From Ceratopteris richardii (taxonomy: Eukaryota > Streptophyta > Polypodiopsida > Polypodiales > Pteridaceae), in assembly GCA_020310875.1 (NCBI GenBank), contig CM035417.1, positions 109,888,257 to 109,952,256 of the forward strand: a stretch of DNA of 64,000 nt. Reading direction: 5' to 3'. Below are positions 1-13,782 of the stretch, in pieces. The position numbers and the translations under genes are program-made. The notes under the pieces were generated by a model. That model did not search any database. It worked only from the letters and a program-made list of their open reading frames with translations, and was not told the DNA's origin. How positions within the stretch are numbered: position 1 is the stretch's first letter; the number at the start of each line of letters is the position of its first letter.

Positions 1-1873
<1,873 letters not shown>

Positions 1874-2260
1874 CTATCATCTTCATCATCCGAGACGTCT
1901 TCATCTTACTCGTAGTCACTGCTTGTCCTTCTTTTAAATAGCTCAATCCTCTTTCCTGCAATCACATTTCTTAAAGGAGTTGCTCATAAAGTATATGTAC
2001 CTGTATCAACATAGAAACAACAACATATGAACCAAACCATCGTTTAATTAATTTACGGCATGCATCATATTGAGTCTCAAAAGTACTATCATAAACAAGT
2101 ACCCAATCTCCACTCTCTATCGATCGTGGCCTTAATTGATGTTTCTTTTCAAAGTAAATTTTATGCTTTAAACGTGATGCTTTTAATTTTTTAGTAGCCT
2201 CTTTTAAATTTTTATTACCTCGTTTTAATTGTTTAATTCTTAATGCCAATAAATCTTTGT
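1874..2260 (-). pseudogene. G1 copy 1 integrase C-terminal region
   Basis: The frame 2249-1971 has a basic helical stretch followed by GDWVLVYDS and an RWFGSYVV segment, the layout of the Ty3/gypsy integrase C-terminal (GPY/F) domain that helps bind DNA. Downstream, about 1930-1880, another frame is acidic (DEDVSDDEDDSV), probably the polyprotein tail before the LTR. A frame break separates it from the catalytic core at 2381-3208. It is the 3' end of the pol gene of G1 copy 1. Certain as a gypsy remnant, less so for exact ends. Confidence 0.7.
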
Positions 2261-2380
2261 GTGTTAAATTGTCTTCCCATTTTAAACGTATCTAGTTTAT
2301 TATCTGAGTGTGTATAGGAAATATCGGCTTTTGACAATACATGAGTTCAGCCGACATAAAACTAGTTGTTCTCGTGTACG

Positions 2381-3208
2381 TCATCCTGTCAGCCCATAAA
2401 GCAAATGGGAGATATTTTGGCCATTCTCCATATCTCCTTGGCATGCTTTTGAAATCTCTTTTACTATGGAAGGATGTCCTCGTTCTATATTTTCATTTGC
2501 TTCTGGGTTGTAGGATGTCGTAAGAGACAAAAGAATCCCATGCTGATCAAAGAACTCTATTGCCTCTCTAGCACCTAACTCACCTCGGTCTGCCACTACT
2601 TTTTCAACATATCCAAATCTAGATAATACTTCTTCTAATAGAAATAAGCATACATTATAGGTAGTATTATAACGAAGTGTTCGACCTTCAACATGACTAG
2701 TTACATCTTCATGTACAAGAACTATATACCGCATACCATTATTGCTTTTAGGCATAGTCACAAGGTCGACTACCCACTTGTAATGAATACAAGGTGGATA
2801 GGTCGGATGTAAAGGGTCTTTATGTTTCATGGAGGAATGTAATTGACACATATTAAATGTGCTCACAAAATCTTTTACAATCACATACATCCTCGGCCAC
2901 CAATAACTTTCCCGAATCTTTTCATACGTTGCTACGAACCCTTTATGACTAGCCCATAGGCTTTCATGCATATCCCTCATAACTTGCACTTGTAAATTTC
3001 TTAAGCCTAACACTCTTTGTGGATTTCTCACCTTGCCTTTAGCATGTTGCCAAAGATATCTATCTTTCAAAAAGAAGTTGAAAGAATTCTTCCTGATGTT
3101 CCGAAATTGACTTGTTGACCATCTTGGAATAGGCTGAAACGTACTTAGATAATAATGTATATCTTTCCATTCTCCCTCATAGTCTTCAACTCTAAATCGC
3201 TCATACAT
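2381..3208 (-). pseudogene. G1 copy 1 integrase: zinc-binding and catalytic core
   Basis: Integrase joins the cDNA copy of the element to host DNA in the nucleus. This 275-residue frame holds a degraded H2C2 zinc module (HESLWASHKGF, then MCQLH where CxxC is expected) and the DDE core: first Asp in VVDLVTMP, second in KVVADRGE, and Glu in ANENIERG. The start given is an internal Met; real translation would come from upstream as a polyprotein. It is followed by the C-terminal domain at 1874-2260 and preceded by RNase H at about 3270-3592. Loss of the second zinc cysteine, plus the flanking frame breaks, make it non-functional. Confidence 0.8.
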
Positions 3209-3269
3209 AAAAGTAGACGACTCATAATTAATTAAGTTTATGTGAATATGTATAAAAGTTGGATTAGTA

Positions 3270-3592
3270 AACTTAATAAAAGCAATCCATCATAACATCG
3301 CAATATGAAGAGATGAACAGTTAGCAATCAATGCTATTAATGGAAGACAATCAGTTTCAACAATTACATTAGCTCCAATAAAGTATTCCTTATCTGTTTT
3401 TAAGGCAATAACTAGTCCCCATAGCTCTCTTTTAATCTAAAGATAATTTATCTGTGTATCATGCAAATTTTTTTCTCCAAACTGAACTGCATATCTTTGC
3501 TCTTTCTCATCATCTTGTCCCATGACCCAGCCTATACCAATAGGACTAGTATCAATGGTTAGGATTACAGGCTTATTTCCTAGATAATCAAT
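3270..3592 (-). pseudogene. G1 copy 1 RNase H fragment
   Basis: On the minus strand, about 3575-3430 translates to LTIDTSPIGIGWVMGQ followed by KEQRYAVQFGEK, the opening of a gypsy RNase H domain (Asp in IDTS, then the strand-turn-strand with SPIGIGWV). RNase H removes the RNA template during reverse transcription. The frame is interrupted by stops near 3438 and further down. It lies directly between RT (3593-4374) and integrase (2381-3208), the order expected for Ty3/gypsy pol. Confidence 0.7.
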
Positions 3593-4374
3593 TCATTTCA
3601 AGATTGGAGCATTGATAAGTAATTGCTTCAGTCGTCTCATGGTTTTAGTATGTTCTTCAGTCCAATAGAATTTCTTTTTCTTTCGTAACAAATCATATAG
3701 TGGGTTTACAACATGAGCAAAATGAGGAATACAAATGACATAAAAGACACATGCTCCTAAGAATCTCCTTACTTCACTAACATTGTGACACACCTCAGAA
3801 ATTCTACTAATGGCATTAACTTTCTTTGGGTAGGGCCTACGACCATAATGCCCACATAAATGTCCAACAATCAAAACTTCGTTAACACCAAAAGTGGATT
3901 TCTCTAGAGAGAAAGTCATTCCAACCTCCTCGAACCTTTGAAAGATTCTTTCACAATCAGAAATATGGTTGGAAACAAACTTTCTACATCCAGATGAATC
4001 TAAAGTTTCATCTTTTTCTTTTTGCACACATCGTTTTATCAGAAAATCATCAATAAAAGGCATAGTCACTTTGGGGATGAAGTCGTGTATGACCAGGTTC
4101 ATAGCGTGCATCATGTGTGCCTCAAAATTCATTGGTCCTTGTGATAACGTACACATACGTATTAGGCTCATTGAAACTGATCATATCCTGAGTACAGGTC
4201 TCCCATTGAATAGATGGAGTGGCCGACAAATGCTTCGGCAAACTCATCTACAATAGGACCCATTCCTACATTTCTAATAGTATCTCCTTGAGAAGTTCCT
4301 TCTTCTCTCGCTTTTAGGCGTCTTTCTTCTTCCTCTGCAACCTTGCACATCCACAAATGAGTATCTTCATGCAT
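3593..4374 (-). pseudogene. G1 copy 1 reverse transcriptase
   Basis: Two frames cover the domain. The upstream one (4374-4168) ends in SMGDLYSGYDQFQ, the palm motif with the first catalytic Asp. The downstream one (4171-3593) carries MPFIDDFLIK, the YxDD box with Phe for Tyr, then RRFLGACVFY, the thumb and connection region typical of Ty3/gypsy. The frames overlap by a few bases, indicating a frameshift. RT copies element RNA into DNA in cytoplasmic particles. The protease frame ends immediately upstream at 4375, so protease and RT were one polyprotein. Confidence 0.85.
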
Positions 4375-4932
4375 TCATGATGGATCAAAAGAACTATTAG
4401 AATGCACAAAGATTGAATCTTCTTGTGCCTTGTGGATAGGATTCCATTTTAGGGGTGGTACATCTCTGAAGGTATAATCTTTTCGGTTGACCTTGGTTGT
4501 GACCCCTAAGTGCTGCAAGTACAAGGAGTTGGTTCCCCAATCTTGCACTATTTGCAATTGTCGTAGGAAGGATCTTCCAAGGATCATCTCATAGACATTA
4601 TTTTTGCCAAAGTCACATATAGCAAAGGTTTGTTCAAACTCTACACCACAAGTGGTTAGAGTAATCCCTTCTAGCAATCCTAGAGGTCTTTGAACATGGC
4701 CATTAGGCATTTGAAGCTTCATTCTTGTTGGTCTTAATGCGGGTTTGCCCCATTGCTTCCACAAGGAGGTGTTTGCAATCGCAACACCAGCACCTAAATC
4801 TAAGATTGCTTTGGTTGTATAACCTTGGTAGGTTATTGGAAGATAAGTATTACCTTCTTCACCTTCACTCATGTCCCCTATTTTGTCTAGAGGTATCTCT
4901 GGTACTTTTTGTTTAGAGCCTGCTTTTTGCAT
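4375..4932 (-). pseudogene. G1 copy 1 aspartic protease
   Basis: A 185-residue frame with the retropepsin pattern: AILDLGAGVAIAN, where the D-S/T-G box has become D-L-G, and about 75 residues later EMILGRSFLRQ, the ILG box that closes the fold. Retropepsins cut the Gag-Pol precursor. Replacement of the catalytic Ser/Thr by Leu suggests loss of activity. It sits between a basic gag-like region (4945-5731) and RT, the usual gypsy order. The same domain, truncated, is seen in G1 copy 3 at 36792-37019 (shared EGxEGNTxLPIT block). Confidence 0.8.
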
Positions 4933-4944
4933 ATTGGAATCAAG

Positions 4945-5731
4945 TTATGGAACTTGATTTGCCACATGATTCCATAACCCAAGTTTTACTTTGAGTAGCT
5001 CTTCCAAGGTGAGATGACATTGAACCTTAGTGTTCTTCACGACATCAGTGTTCCTTGGAACCACTAAGTCTTCATTTCTTACCAGTATTGTGGGAGCTCT
5101 GATATGAAGAGATATAGATTCCCATGGGCCTGTGAATTGTGGCAAATCTTGTGGACCTTTGCTTGGTCTCCATAGATAGCTGGAATTTCTTGGGGGAATT
5201 GATCATGAAGGTCATAGATCTCAAGAATAGGAGGGGGATTACCCTTCTCCTTGGCCCATTGGGTCTAGGCAATGGACAATCATGTTCATCTCTTTGGTGC
5301 CTATGTGCTCGATGTCTCTCTCTTTCAAGTCTTTGACCTTCAACTCCTGATCTGTCTCTACCCACAATGTGTGCAAAGCTTACTTTAGGTCTCTCTCTGG
5401 TTCTTTCCCTCTGGGTTTCATGAGCCTTGGATGATCCTGCTCCTTGGAGGCCATGGGAAACATTAGATCTTGGTGGTCGGAAAATCAATTCACCTTGCCA
5501 AGTGTATGCATGCCTGTCATGCTCTGATACCAAGAACATTCTTTCCGATGTGTGATCTAGATAGACCACTTTGCCTAGTGTCTCCGGATCCTTGAACTCA
5601 TAGATGGTGACTATTGGGCTAGGTTGATCTGGCTCAAATCTCCAAAAGGCTTGCTCCATTTCTCTATTCAAGAATAGTTCTATGTTTTTGTTGGCTTGAG
5701 GAATCCACTCTAGAGTGATTACTCTAGTCAA
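4945..5731 (-). pseudogene. G1 copy 1 gag-like region upstream of protease
   Basis: Two overlapping minus-strand frames (5731-5072 and 5145-4945). The first has an acidic N-terminal part with WRFEPDQPSP, then a strongly basic Arg/His-rich stretch, suggestive of a nucleic-acid-binding gag tail. The second has LTLEELLKVKLGLWNHV, matching a LGEFLQVKPQLW block just before the protease in G1 copy 3 (about 36792). No CCHC knuckle is visible here. Calling it gag rests on position next to protease and on the shared block. Confidence 0.45.
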
Positions 5732-5876
5732 GACTGACTTACCTCTAGGAGTCTTGGGTTCTCATCCTACATCTCCTTGCTCTAGGTCTCCTATCTCATT
5801 CTCAAGAATGATGTTTCCAAATTCATCTGTCGTATCTGTAAGTTGGTGGCCACATACATGGTTCCTTCCTTATCAA

Positions 5877-6250
5877 TTATAAACCTTCTTTGAATTTAAC
5901 CACGGGGTGCTCAAGTCCGAAGGGTTGATCTGGATTTTTGAGTTGGAACACTGATCGCCTCAGGACATTCTCATAGATGCACGCATCTAATCGATTGGTC
6001 CTGATATATTCCAATTGGGTCTTATAGGGACCTTCTCGTGTCTGTAAATAGGTAGTACCATAGCTACGTGTGGGTCTTTCCATGTTAAAAGGCATTTCTA
6101 AGTCACTTGTGTCCGAACTTCGTGTGTAGGGATAACCACTAAGTTGTTGTGCCCATGACCTAGCTGTATGGTCGACATTGGCCTCAGATGGTCTAATGCT
6201 TTATCTATCCTTGCCTAGGCTTGTACTAGATCACAGGTTCATAAGCTTTG
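5877..6250 (-). pseudogene. Unassigned coding remnant upstream of G1 copy 1 gag
   Basis: Frame 6095-5877 has a RTRSYGTTYLQTREGPYKT segment and ends in FGLEHPVVKFKEGL. I do not recognise a domain. Its strand and position fit the 5' part of the G1 copy 1 coding region, and codons continue loosely on both sides with stops. Confidence 0.3.
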
Positions 6251-6504
6251 TCTTCTAGTCCCAATTTTCCCTTTGTATTGCTCAAAATCCTTTGGAGCCC
6301 CCTTGGTTTCCTAGTCTCACCTGAGGGTCAACTTCAAAATACTATATCTATAACTCCACATATTAGTTTTATCCTAACCAATGGATGTTTTTGTAGTACT
6401 CCAAACAAACCCAAATTCACAACAAATGGATTTTGTATGAGAAAGTTATGCCAGTTCAGGGTTCTAGAGGTTAAAACAAGGTTTCTCTAAGATTACATCA
6501 GAAC

Positions 6505-6965
6505 AGGCGATACACGATACCAATATGGATGACACCACCTCGGGCGATACACAATACCATCGAGGGTGATAGCTAATACCCAACGATATGATACTGATCT
6601 ATACGATACGATACTTAGAGGGTCACGATACAATACCTCTGTTGGTTCACGATATGATATCAACCTATCTCGTGATACGATGCTGCTATCAAGATGATAC
6701 GATACTGGCAGGGGTCATGATATTATACCTTTGTTGGTTCACGATACGATACCACTCCGAACGGTACTACCTCAGATGATATGATACTCCCAAGGCAATA
6801 CCAAGTTCCATGCAATACGATACCTTCCAAATGATACGATACCACTTGCTCTCATGATATGATACGGCTAGACCAATGATACATGATACCTCATGTTTTG
6901 TGATACGATACCGCTTGTGGATCATGATACGATACCACAAGGTGCATGATACGATACCACTCAAC
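6505..6965. repeat. Degenerate GATACGATACC minisatellite
   Basis: About 460 bp in which the core GATACGATACC (or close variants such as GATATGATAC and GATACAATACC) recurs roughly every 20-35 bases, separated by poorly conserved spacers, for example near 6728, 6826, 6899, 6929 and 6949. The spacing is irregular, so this is a dispersed-core array rather than a clean tandem repeat. The flanking stretches 6251-6504 and 6966-7298 contain no gene or repeat that I can identify. Confidence 0.75.
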
Positions 6966-7949
6966 CTGTAGTCCACTCTCAGAAAGATTTCATCCTTCCA
7001 TTTAACATTCAGGAAAATTAAAAAAATTTTGTTTCCATATTGGTTAACTTTAATCTCTCTCAAACATTTTTTATAAGTTCTTTCATTTGACTCATCTCTC
7101 TAGTGCCTGCATGTAGAAAATTTATGAAAATGGGAAGAGATCAGACCTCATGTGAATTCTTGTATAGGAAAGAGTGCCTAGATACTTATGTGTATGAATG
7201 TGCATGACCACTTAATTAACATGTGACCACCTATATAGCCTATATAGCCTATATATGCATATGTGTATTAGGGTTTACCCTAAATGTCTATGTAATTGTG
7301 TGATTGAGTGTATGGTAACCATTTGAATGTGGAAGTATGGGTACAAACCTATATGTCTAGCTAACTATATGAGTTTTTAATTAAGTATGTGGGTACTATG
7401 TGAATGTGTGTGAGGGTTTCAGTGTGTATATGTATGTATAGGTGTGTATGAGTGTGATCGTTAACATAAAAATGATGTGTGTGAACATTTGAGTTAACAA
7501 ATATATGCTTACATTTAATTAATATATCTTTTATCTTATACATTTAGTGAATCTATTTCATATTATGCATAAATTATATATCATAATAATGTGTGTGTAT
7601 GTAACGATTAAGGTATTTAAGCATATTAAACTTTAATGTGAACCTAAATTAAATATATTAAAGAATTATAAGAGTAAAAAATAAATAAATTAAAAAGAAA
7701 AAAGGAAAATGTGTGAATAATATGTGGTGTGTGTGAGTGTAAGTTAAAAGAGTGGTGTGAATGGTTTGTGCAATTAAAGTGAGTAAAGTGAATGAATAAC
7801 AGAATGGTATGTGAATGTGTGTGTTAAAGTATGTTTGTGTGAATAAAGTGAGAATGTAATGTGAGGAGTGTGTGACATATGTGATTAAAGTAGGTTAAAA
7901 GAGTGATGTATATGAGTGTGCTAAGGAGTGGTGTGGATAAAAACGTGAA

Positions 7950-8138
<189 letters not shown>

Positions 8139-8295
8139 ATTTTCTAATGATTTTTGTAGGTACTTTGCTCCTCTCATTTTTCTTTCCTCTTGTCATTTTC
8201 TTCTCCTTTCCTTGCTACTCGTGCAAGAGAGAGCTCATCACTTAGAGAGAGAAAGGAAGAAGAATCCACTGCTATTTGTGGAGTCGCAAAGGGAG

Positions 8296-8361
8296 AGAGA
8301 GAGAGAGAGAGCAGTGGTCAGTGCTACAAAGATGGAGGCAATGGTAGAGAGAGAGAGATAG

Positions 8362-8393
<32 letters not shown>

Positions 8394-8600
8394 GAGTCTT
8401 CTTCCCCCCTCCTCTTGGTGGTTCTGACACAACATAGCACATGCCATAGAGAGAGAGAGAGAAGAGAGTCTTCTCCCCCTCCTCCCGGTGGTTCTGACAC
8501 AACAGAGCACATGCCATGCAAAGAGAGAGAGAGAGAGAGACAGAGAGAGAGAGAAGAGTCTTCTCCCCCTCCTCCTGGTGGTTCTGAAAGTCTGAATGCA
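8296..8600. repeat. GA microsatellite with a 2.7-copy minisatellite
   Basis: GA runs alternate with three copies of a unit holding GTCTTCT(C/T)CCCCCTCCTCC and GGTGGTTCTGACACAACA, at about 8395-8452, 8466-8520 and 8556-8600, the last truncated. The unit ends in GCACATGCCAT before the next GA run. It is not coding; open frames here follow the repeat. GATA repeats occupy about 8357-8380. Confidence 0.85.
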
Positions 8601-9679
8601 TATATACATGAATGTGCAAGATGTTAGAAGCATGTGCATGTATGTGAGGGTGTATATGCATGTGAGCATGCATGTGAGCATGCATGTGCATGAGAAAGCA
8701 TGGATGTGCATGAGTGGACGTTATGCATGAGAGTATGATAACATGGATGAGAGCATAAGAGAATGTGTGTTAACATATGTGAGAATGTGTTAGCATGTGC
8801 ATAAGAATGTGTGTTAACATGAATATGAATGTGTGTTGAATACATAAATGCATGTGCATAAGTAAGTTGGCATATGCATATAGAATGATGTGATGAATGA
8901 ATGAGCATATCCATATATGTTAAGAATTAAAAGTAATAATTATATTTTTTGTTTCATAAGATGTAGTTATGTTTTCTTATGATTTTTGCAGATGAGCATT
9001 GACGAACATTGCCGAATATTGATGAGTATTGAAGAATAGTGACACACATTTACATGCAACTAAGATCAGAAGATTGGAGATGTGCCATTTCTTCCACTTA
9101 CTTACATTTTAGCTTTAATTTGTATTAGGAATTTTGCGGTTTTATCCTAGCATTCGTACTTATAGGTTGTATAAGGTTATTGAAGTAGTTTTCATTCATT
9201 AGCAAGAAAACAGTTTTAGCATTATTCATTGATCAATTGGCAATTTATATTTGTTCCTGATGTCTAATGATTCTTTGAATGATTTTGTGAGTAATGTGTC
9301 TATTAATGAAAATATCAGTTCTACATCTTTCATTTTTGAAGATCTATTACCACCACCTACAAACACTACCTCTCAACATGAACAGAGCAGAGTTAATAGA
9401 GAAGTAGAAGAAAAGGAATTTGTCAAAGATCGCATCACTAGTGAAACATTAGTCTCCCCATCATATGAGTATTTTTTATCTAGATTTCTAGTTGCACAAC
9501 CTTATGATCATAGCTTAGAATAGGCCATTAGCTCCTAGATAATCACTTCCCACAACAATGAAACACATCTTTCATCCTAGAGTACACTAAAGAAACACCC
9601 TGTGTGTAGTCACATAGTGAGATCGTAGCAAGTTTAGTTCTGAACCATTGGTGGTCTCCATTCACACCCCTCGACAATT

Positions 9680-9697
9680 TGGTGAACCCGATGTGAA
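9680..9697 (+). promoter_or_regulatory. Candidate primer-binding site of G1 copy 2
   Basis: TGGTGAACCCGATGTG follows the proposed LTR end CA by three bases. It begins with TGG, the complement of a tRNA CCA end, and is followed by a non-coding leader and a gag frame. I could not assign the tRNA with certainty. Confidence 0.45.
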
Positions 9698-10701
9698 TCG
9701 TGATGATTGTGTGTTTAGGATTATTAGGTGCATTTCATTATTAATTAAAATTTTAACCTTTAACATTGTTCTTGTTTGCAGGTGAGTGAAGGAAGGACCC
9801 ACATCGACAAGTGGAGACTTTGCTAGCCAAACCCTTTTTCCTTGGTTGTTGAGGGATGTTCCTTAGGGAACTGAATGCCTCCACGGGAAGAGGGGCATTC
9901 AAGACAGAGGACCCTCGTCACTTCTTTCTCCCCCATCAACAAGAAGAAAAGTTTGTATTTATTCCTTAATTTTAAACAAGTAAACTTCTCCTACAACAAA
10001 CTTAAAGGTTACAATTATTAAGGTTCATTTACATTTGCACAAAAAGTTTACATATATCACTTGCCCTTATAAAAAAGGATTGTTTTCATCTCACATTGCA
10101 TTAGGAAAGAGTCATTACACTTGCATTTGCAATTTATTAAAACAACATAAAAAGACTATTTTTGGGCATTGCAATAGGAATGATAGCAATTGCATGTTAG
10201 ATCATAAGGTTTTTCAGAAAACAAAGGAAAGCTTTATAATTGCATTAGAATTTACTTTATTACTGCATGAAAATATTTTAGTTCTAGAAAGTTAGATTTA
10301 CTTTTTCCATTCAGTTATTTACTTTTGTTTCTTGTTTTTCCTATTTTTTAGTACTACATAAAAGTCCAAAAACAAATTAAGAAAATTTATATAAAAATAT
10401 ATAAAAATTCAATTTCCATTAACGTAAACTTTGGGGTTAAAAACTCAAAGAATAGAAAGAAAAATACAAAAACAAAATATCAATTTAGACTAGAGCAATT
10501 ACATTCTTGAGACCAAAAGTAAAATAGTTGAACATTTTAAAATTATTGATAAACAAAAATATAACTAGGAAAGCCTAGGTTTTAGTAAAGTCAAAATTCC
10601 TAGCTTTATCATCTAGTAATAGTTTTAGATAGTTTAGAGAGAGATTAGACCCCGCTATTAGAGACTTATTACTCCATTCTAGGCAATATCGAGAATGCAA
10701 G
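9698..10701 (+). other. Leader of G1 copy 2 (no gene seen)
   Basis: About 1 kb between the primer-binding-like site and gag. It is A/T-rich in its second half, with only short open frames (such as 10035-10295) lacking recognisable domains. A CAGGTGAGTG string near 9780 could mimic a splice signal, but I have no evidence for splicing. An untranslated leader is the simplest reading. Confidence 0.45.
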
Positions 10702-11105
10702 ATGGAGAAAATGTTTAAAAATATGATGATAGAAAAACAAGGGACACGGACTATACAAGCAATCCTACGAGAAAAGGGTAAATTTATTGGGTTGAATATC
10801 ACTGAGTACCTGGATGCATTTGAAGAGCAAGCACAGATCTAGGGATTGGCTGATGACATACTAGTAAAGTACTTTGGCTGTGTAGTCACTGGATCCATAC
10901 TTGAAAGCATCCACGTACATGCTAGCAAACCTTGGGAGGAGTTTAAGAAAGAACTGCACAAAATGTTTTATCTTGAAGATTTTAGTCAGCACAGCCGAGA
11001 AGGATTTTTGAGATGGGTGAATTCCCCCAAGACTAATGAGTATCTAACTCACCTTCATGGTGAGTTTATGAGATGATTTTCCCAGCTTCTAGAGGAAGAT
11101 AGGAA
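10702..11105 (+). pseudogene. G1 copy 2 gag fragment
   Basis: The frame from ATG 10702 has a TAG at 10840-10842 and a TGA at 11074-11076. It reads FIGLNITEYLDAFEEQAQ, then PWEEFKKELHKMFYLEDF and GEFMR, the helical capsid-like pattern of plant Ty3/gypsy gag (Pfam retrotransposon gag type). Gag forms the particle in which reverse transcription occurs. It ends abruptly at about 11105, where minus-strand copia-1 RNase H sequence begins. Downstream gag, protease and pol of this copy are absent, so it is a 5' remnant. Confidence 0.65.
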
Positions 11106-12737
11106 TCAGAAGAGAGAGCAACTATGGGTTGCTTCTTGGATGACCATGAAATAAGCTTTGAACCTGCAAAGGTAAGATAACCTGAAGTGCTCCTTCTATC
11201 TTCTTTGGAGCCAGCCTAATCTGCATCAGAAAATAGCTTCAACCCTAAGTCAAATACATAAGGATAATAAAGTCCTTCATTTATGGTTCCTTTGAGATAT
11301 TTGAGTATCCTCTTAGCAGCATCCATGTGTGGTTTCCTTGGTGTGTGCATGAATTGACTTAGCACACTCACACTATAGCATATATCTACCCTTGTCAATG
11401 TGGCATAGTTGAGATTACCAACAAGGATTTGATATGACATGATGTCCTCTATGAGTTCACCTTCATGTGAGCTCAATTTATGGTTGACCTCCATTGGAGT
11501 ACCTGCAGTTTTACAATCCTCCATCTTGAATTTTGCTAACATATCCTTGATATACTTACTTTGAGTGATAAATAAACCATGATCTTTGTAAACAACTTCC
11601 AAGCCTAGGAAGTAGGTAAGTGAACCTAAATCGCTTATACTTCTCTCATCTGATCTTTGATCTTCTTCATACCATCTACATCATTTCTTGTCAAGCATCA
11701 TCTACATATACATATAGGTAGATGACCTCAGAATTACTCTTTTTAATAAAGAGTGAAGGATCTACCTTGCTTGGTTGAAAACCTTTGTCCTGCAAGAATG
11801 AAACAAGCCTAAAATTCCAAGCTCTTGGGGCTTTCTTGAGACCATACAATGCTTTGTTAATTTTACACACATAATCAAGATAAACTTGATTCTCAAAACC
11901 AGGTGGTTGTGCCATATATACCTCTTCACTTATCCAACCATTCAAGAATGCATTCTTTACATCTAGTTGAAGTATCTCCCAATTCTTGCAAGAAGCAATA
12001 CTGAGTAATACTCTAATTGTAGCCATCTTAGCTACAGGAGAAAAGGTTTCTTCATAATCAACTCCTTGAGTTTGTGCAAAGCCTTTTGCTACAAGCCTTG
12101 CCTTATACCTGTTTATGGAACCATCAGAATTCTTCTTGAGTTTATAGACCCATCTTGAGCCTATTACCTTCATATATGAAGTCTTGGGCACCACATCCCA
12201 AGTGTTTTTTTCCTCAAGTGCTTCAATTTCTTCCTTCATTGCATGCTTCCATTCTGATTTTGCTTTGGCCTCTTCAAAGGATGATGGCTCCTCTTGATTT
12301 ATGTCCTGTGCTATGTAAATAGAATGTTTAGTTACTAATGAGGTGTCAAACCCATACCTTTTTGGTTTTTTTCTTTCCCTTATAGGTCTTTTTAAGCCAT
12401 GTTGTGATGATTCTGTTGCATGTCCAAGTTCCTGCAATTTTGCTTTACCTTTAGACTTCCATGCTTTGATTTTTTCCATCTGAGTTTCTTCATCATCTTC
12501 TGAAGTATCTTGTTCTTCAATCTTTGGTTGATGTTCTCTACCAAGCTTTGGAAAATCTTCTTCAAGGTCATATGGCAATTTGACCTTCTTGCATGAATCT
12601 TCATACCATGAATTGTTCTCATCAAAAACTACATCTTTGCTTACCAAGAATCCTTTGTTGGTAGGGTTATATAACCTGTAACCTTTTTTATTGTTGTCAT
12701 ATCCAATGAGTACACACCTTTCTGCCTTTGGATCCAT
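11106..12737 (-). pseudogene. Copia-1 reverse transcriptase / RNase H
   Basis: The main frame (12737-11691, 348 residues) starts in the integrase-RT linker (CVLIGYDNNKKGYRLYNP), then has WKHAMKEEIEALEEKNTW, GSRWVYKLK, RYKARLVAKGFAQ, LDVKNAFLNG with the first catalytic Asp, LYGLKKAPRAW and, at its end, YVYVDD. A second frame (11602-11216) continues with QFMHTPRKPHMDAAKRILKYLKGT and SDAD, where RNase H starts. A TAG follows SDAD, then SKKQPIVALSS reaches the break at about 11105. Frameshifts near 11690 and 11600 and the truncated RNase H make it inactive. Confidence 0.9.
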
Positions 12738-12799
12738 CTTGCCTCTAACGTGTGAGGCAACATGAGCATAAGCAATACATCCAAAAATTTTACAATGAT

Positions 12800-13678
12800 C
12801 TAGCTAGTTCTTCTTCCATTCCAAGCCGCATATGGAGTCATCCCATCAAGGGAATTTGAAGGCAACCTGTTAATCAAGTAAGTGGATGTTAATACAGCCT
12901 CAGCCCATAGATAATTAGGCAAATGCTTTTCATTCAACATGGACCTTGCAGCTTCAACAATTGTCCTATTCCTCCTTTCTGCCACTCCATTTTGCTCAGG
13001 AGTGTATCTTGTAGTTACCTCTCTTTTGATTCCTCTTTCTTGAAGAAAAGAATCAAATTCATGGGAGAAGTATTCTCCCCCTCCATCTGAACTTAGCCTT
13101 TTTAGTGATTTACCTGTTTGATTCTCCACAAGAGCTAGATATTTTTTGAAGCATGAAAAAACTTCATCTTTGTGTTTCATAAAGAATAGGATAGTCCATC
13201 TACTACAATCATCAATAAATGAAACATAATACCTTGATCTAGATATTGAAGCATCCTTGCTAGGTCTCCATACATTTGTGTGAACCAAATCCAAAGGATC
13301 TTCATGCATATAGCCTTTCTTCATGAAGGGTAACCTGTGAGACTTTCCAAATTGACATGCACTACATTTGTAAATCATGTGTTGCTTTGATAAATTAGGG
13401 AGTCTGAGTACACTTTGGTCTCTACATAGTTGTTTTAGTGTTTTTCACCAATATGTGCCAATCTCTTGTGCCATACCTCTAGTTCTGTGAGTGTTTGATT
13501 ACCATAGTTGAAGAGAGCTATGTTCCTTGTGTCTTGCAACTCAAAGGTGAATAATCTACCTGTTTTTTCTTCCTTTGCTATTCTTTTGAACCCTTGGGTA
13601 GGGTCTTCCAGATATGTTCCTCCTCTTGTGAACCTAACTTGCAATCCTTTCTCTACTATCTGCCTAACACTTGTCAAA
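12800..13678 (-). pseudogene. Copia-1 integrase
   Basis: Frame 13677-13435 has the pre-integrase module ending in ELEVWHKRLAHIG; frame 13378-12800 has CSACQFGKSHR (zinc cysteines), then the core. The first catalytic Asp is replaced: LVHTNVWRP reads Asn (codon AAT, plus-strand 13274-13276). The second Asp (LSSDGGGEY) and the Glu (PEQNGVAERRNRT) remain. A break separates the two frames. With one DDE residue lost the enzyme cannot catalyse strand transfer. Confidence 0.9.
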
Positions 13679-13782
13679 TTCTTTGTAATTGTAAGGACAT
13701 AGAGTACCTTACTGAGTAGGTTGATGTTTCCATCAGGTGCTTTGATATTTCCTATTTTCTCCTTAGGATGTCTTGTGTCATC

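Noticed and set aside
6505-6965. CRISPR-like array of short repeats and spacers
   Set aside because: Core repeats are only about 11 bases, spacing is irregular, and the window is plant DNA. A minisatellite explains it.
9251-9523. 90-residue frame, possible small gene
   Set aside because: It lies within the proposed G1 LTR, has no recognisable domain, and reads as chance A/T-rich coding (Ser/Asn/Ile-rich).
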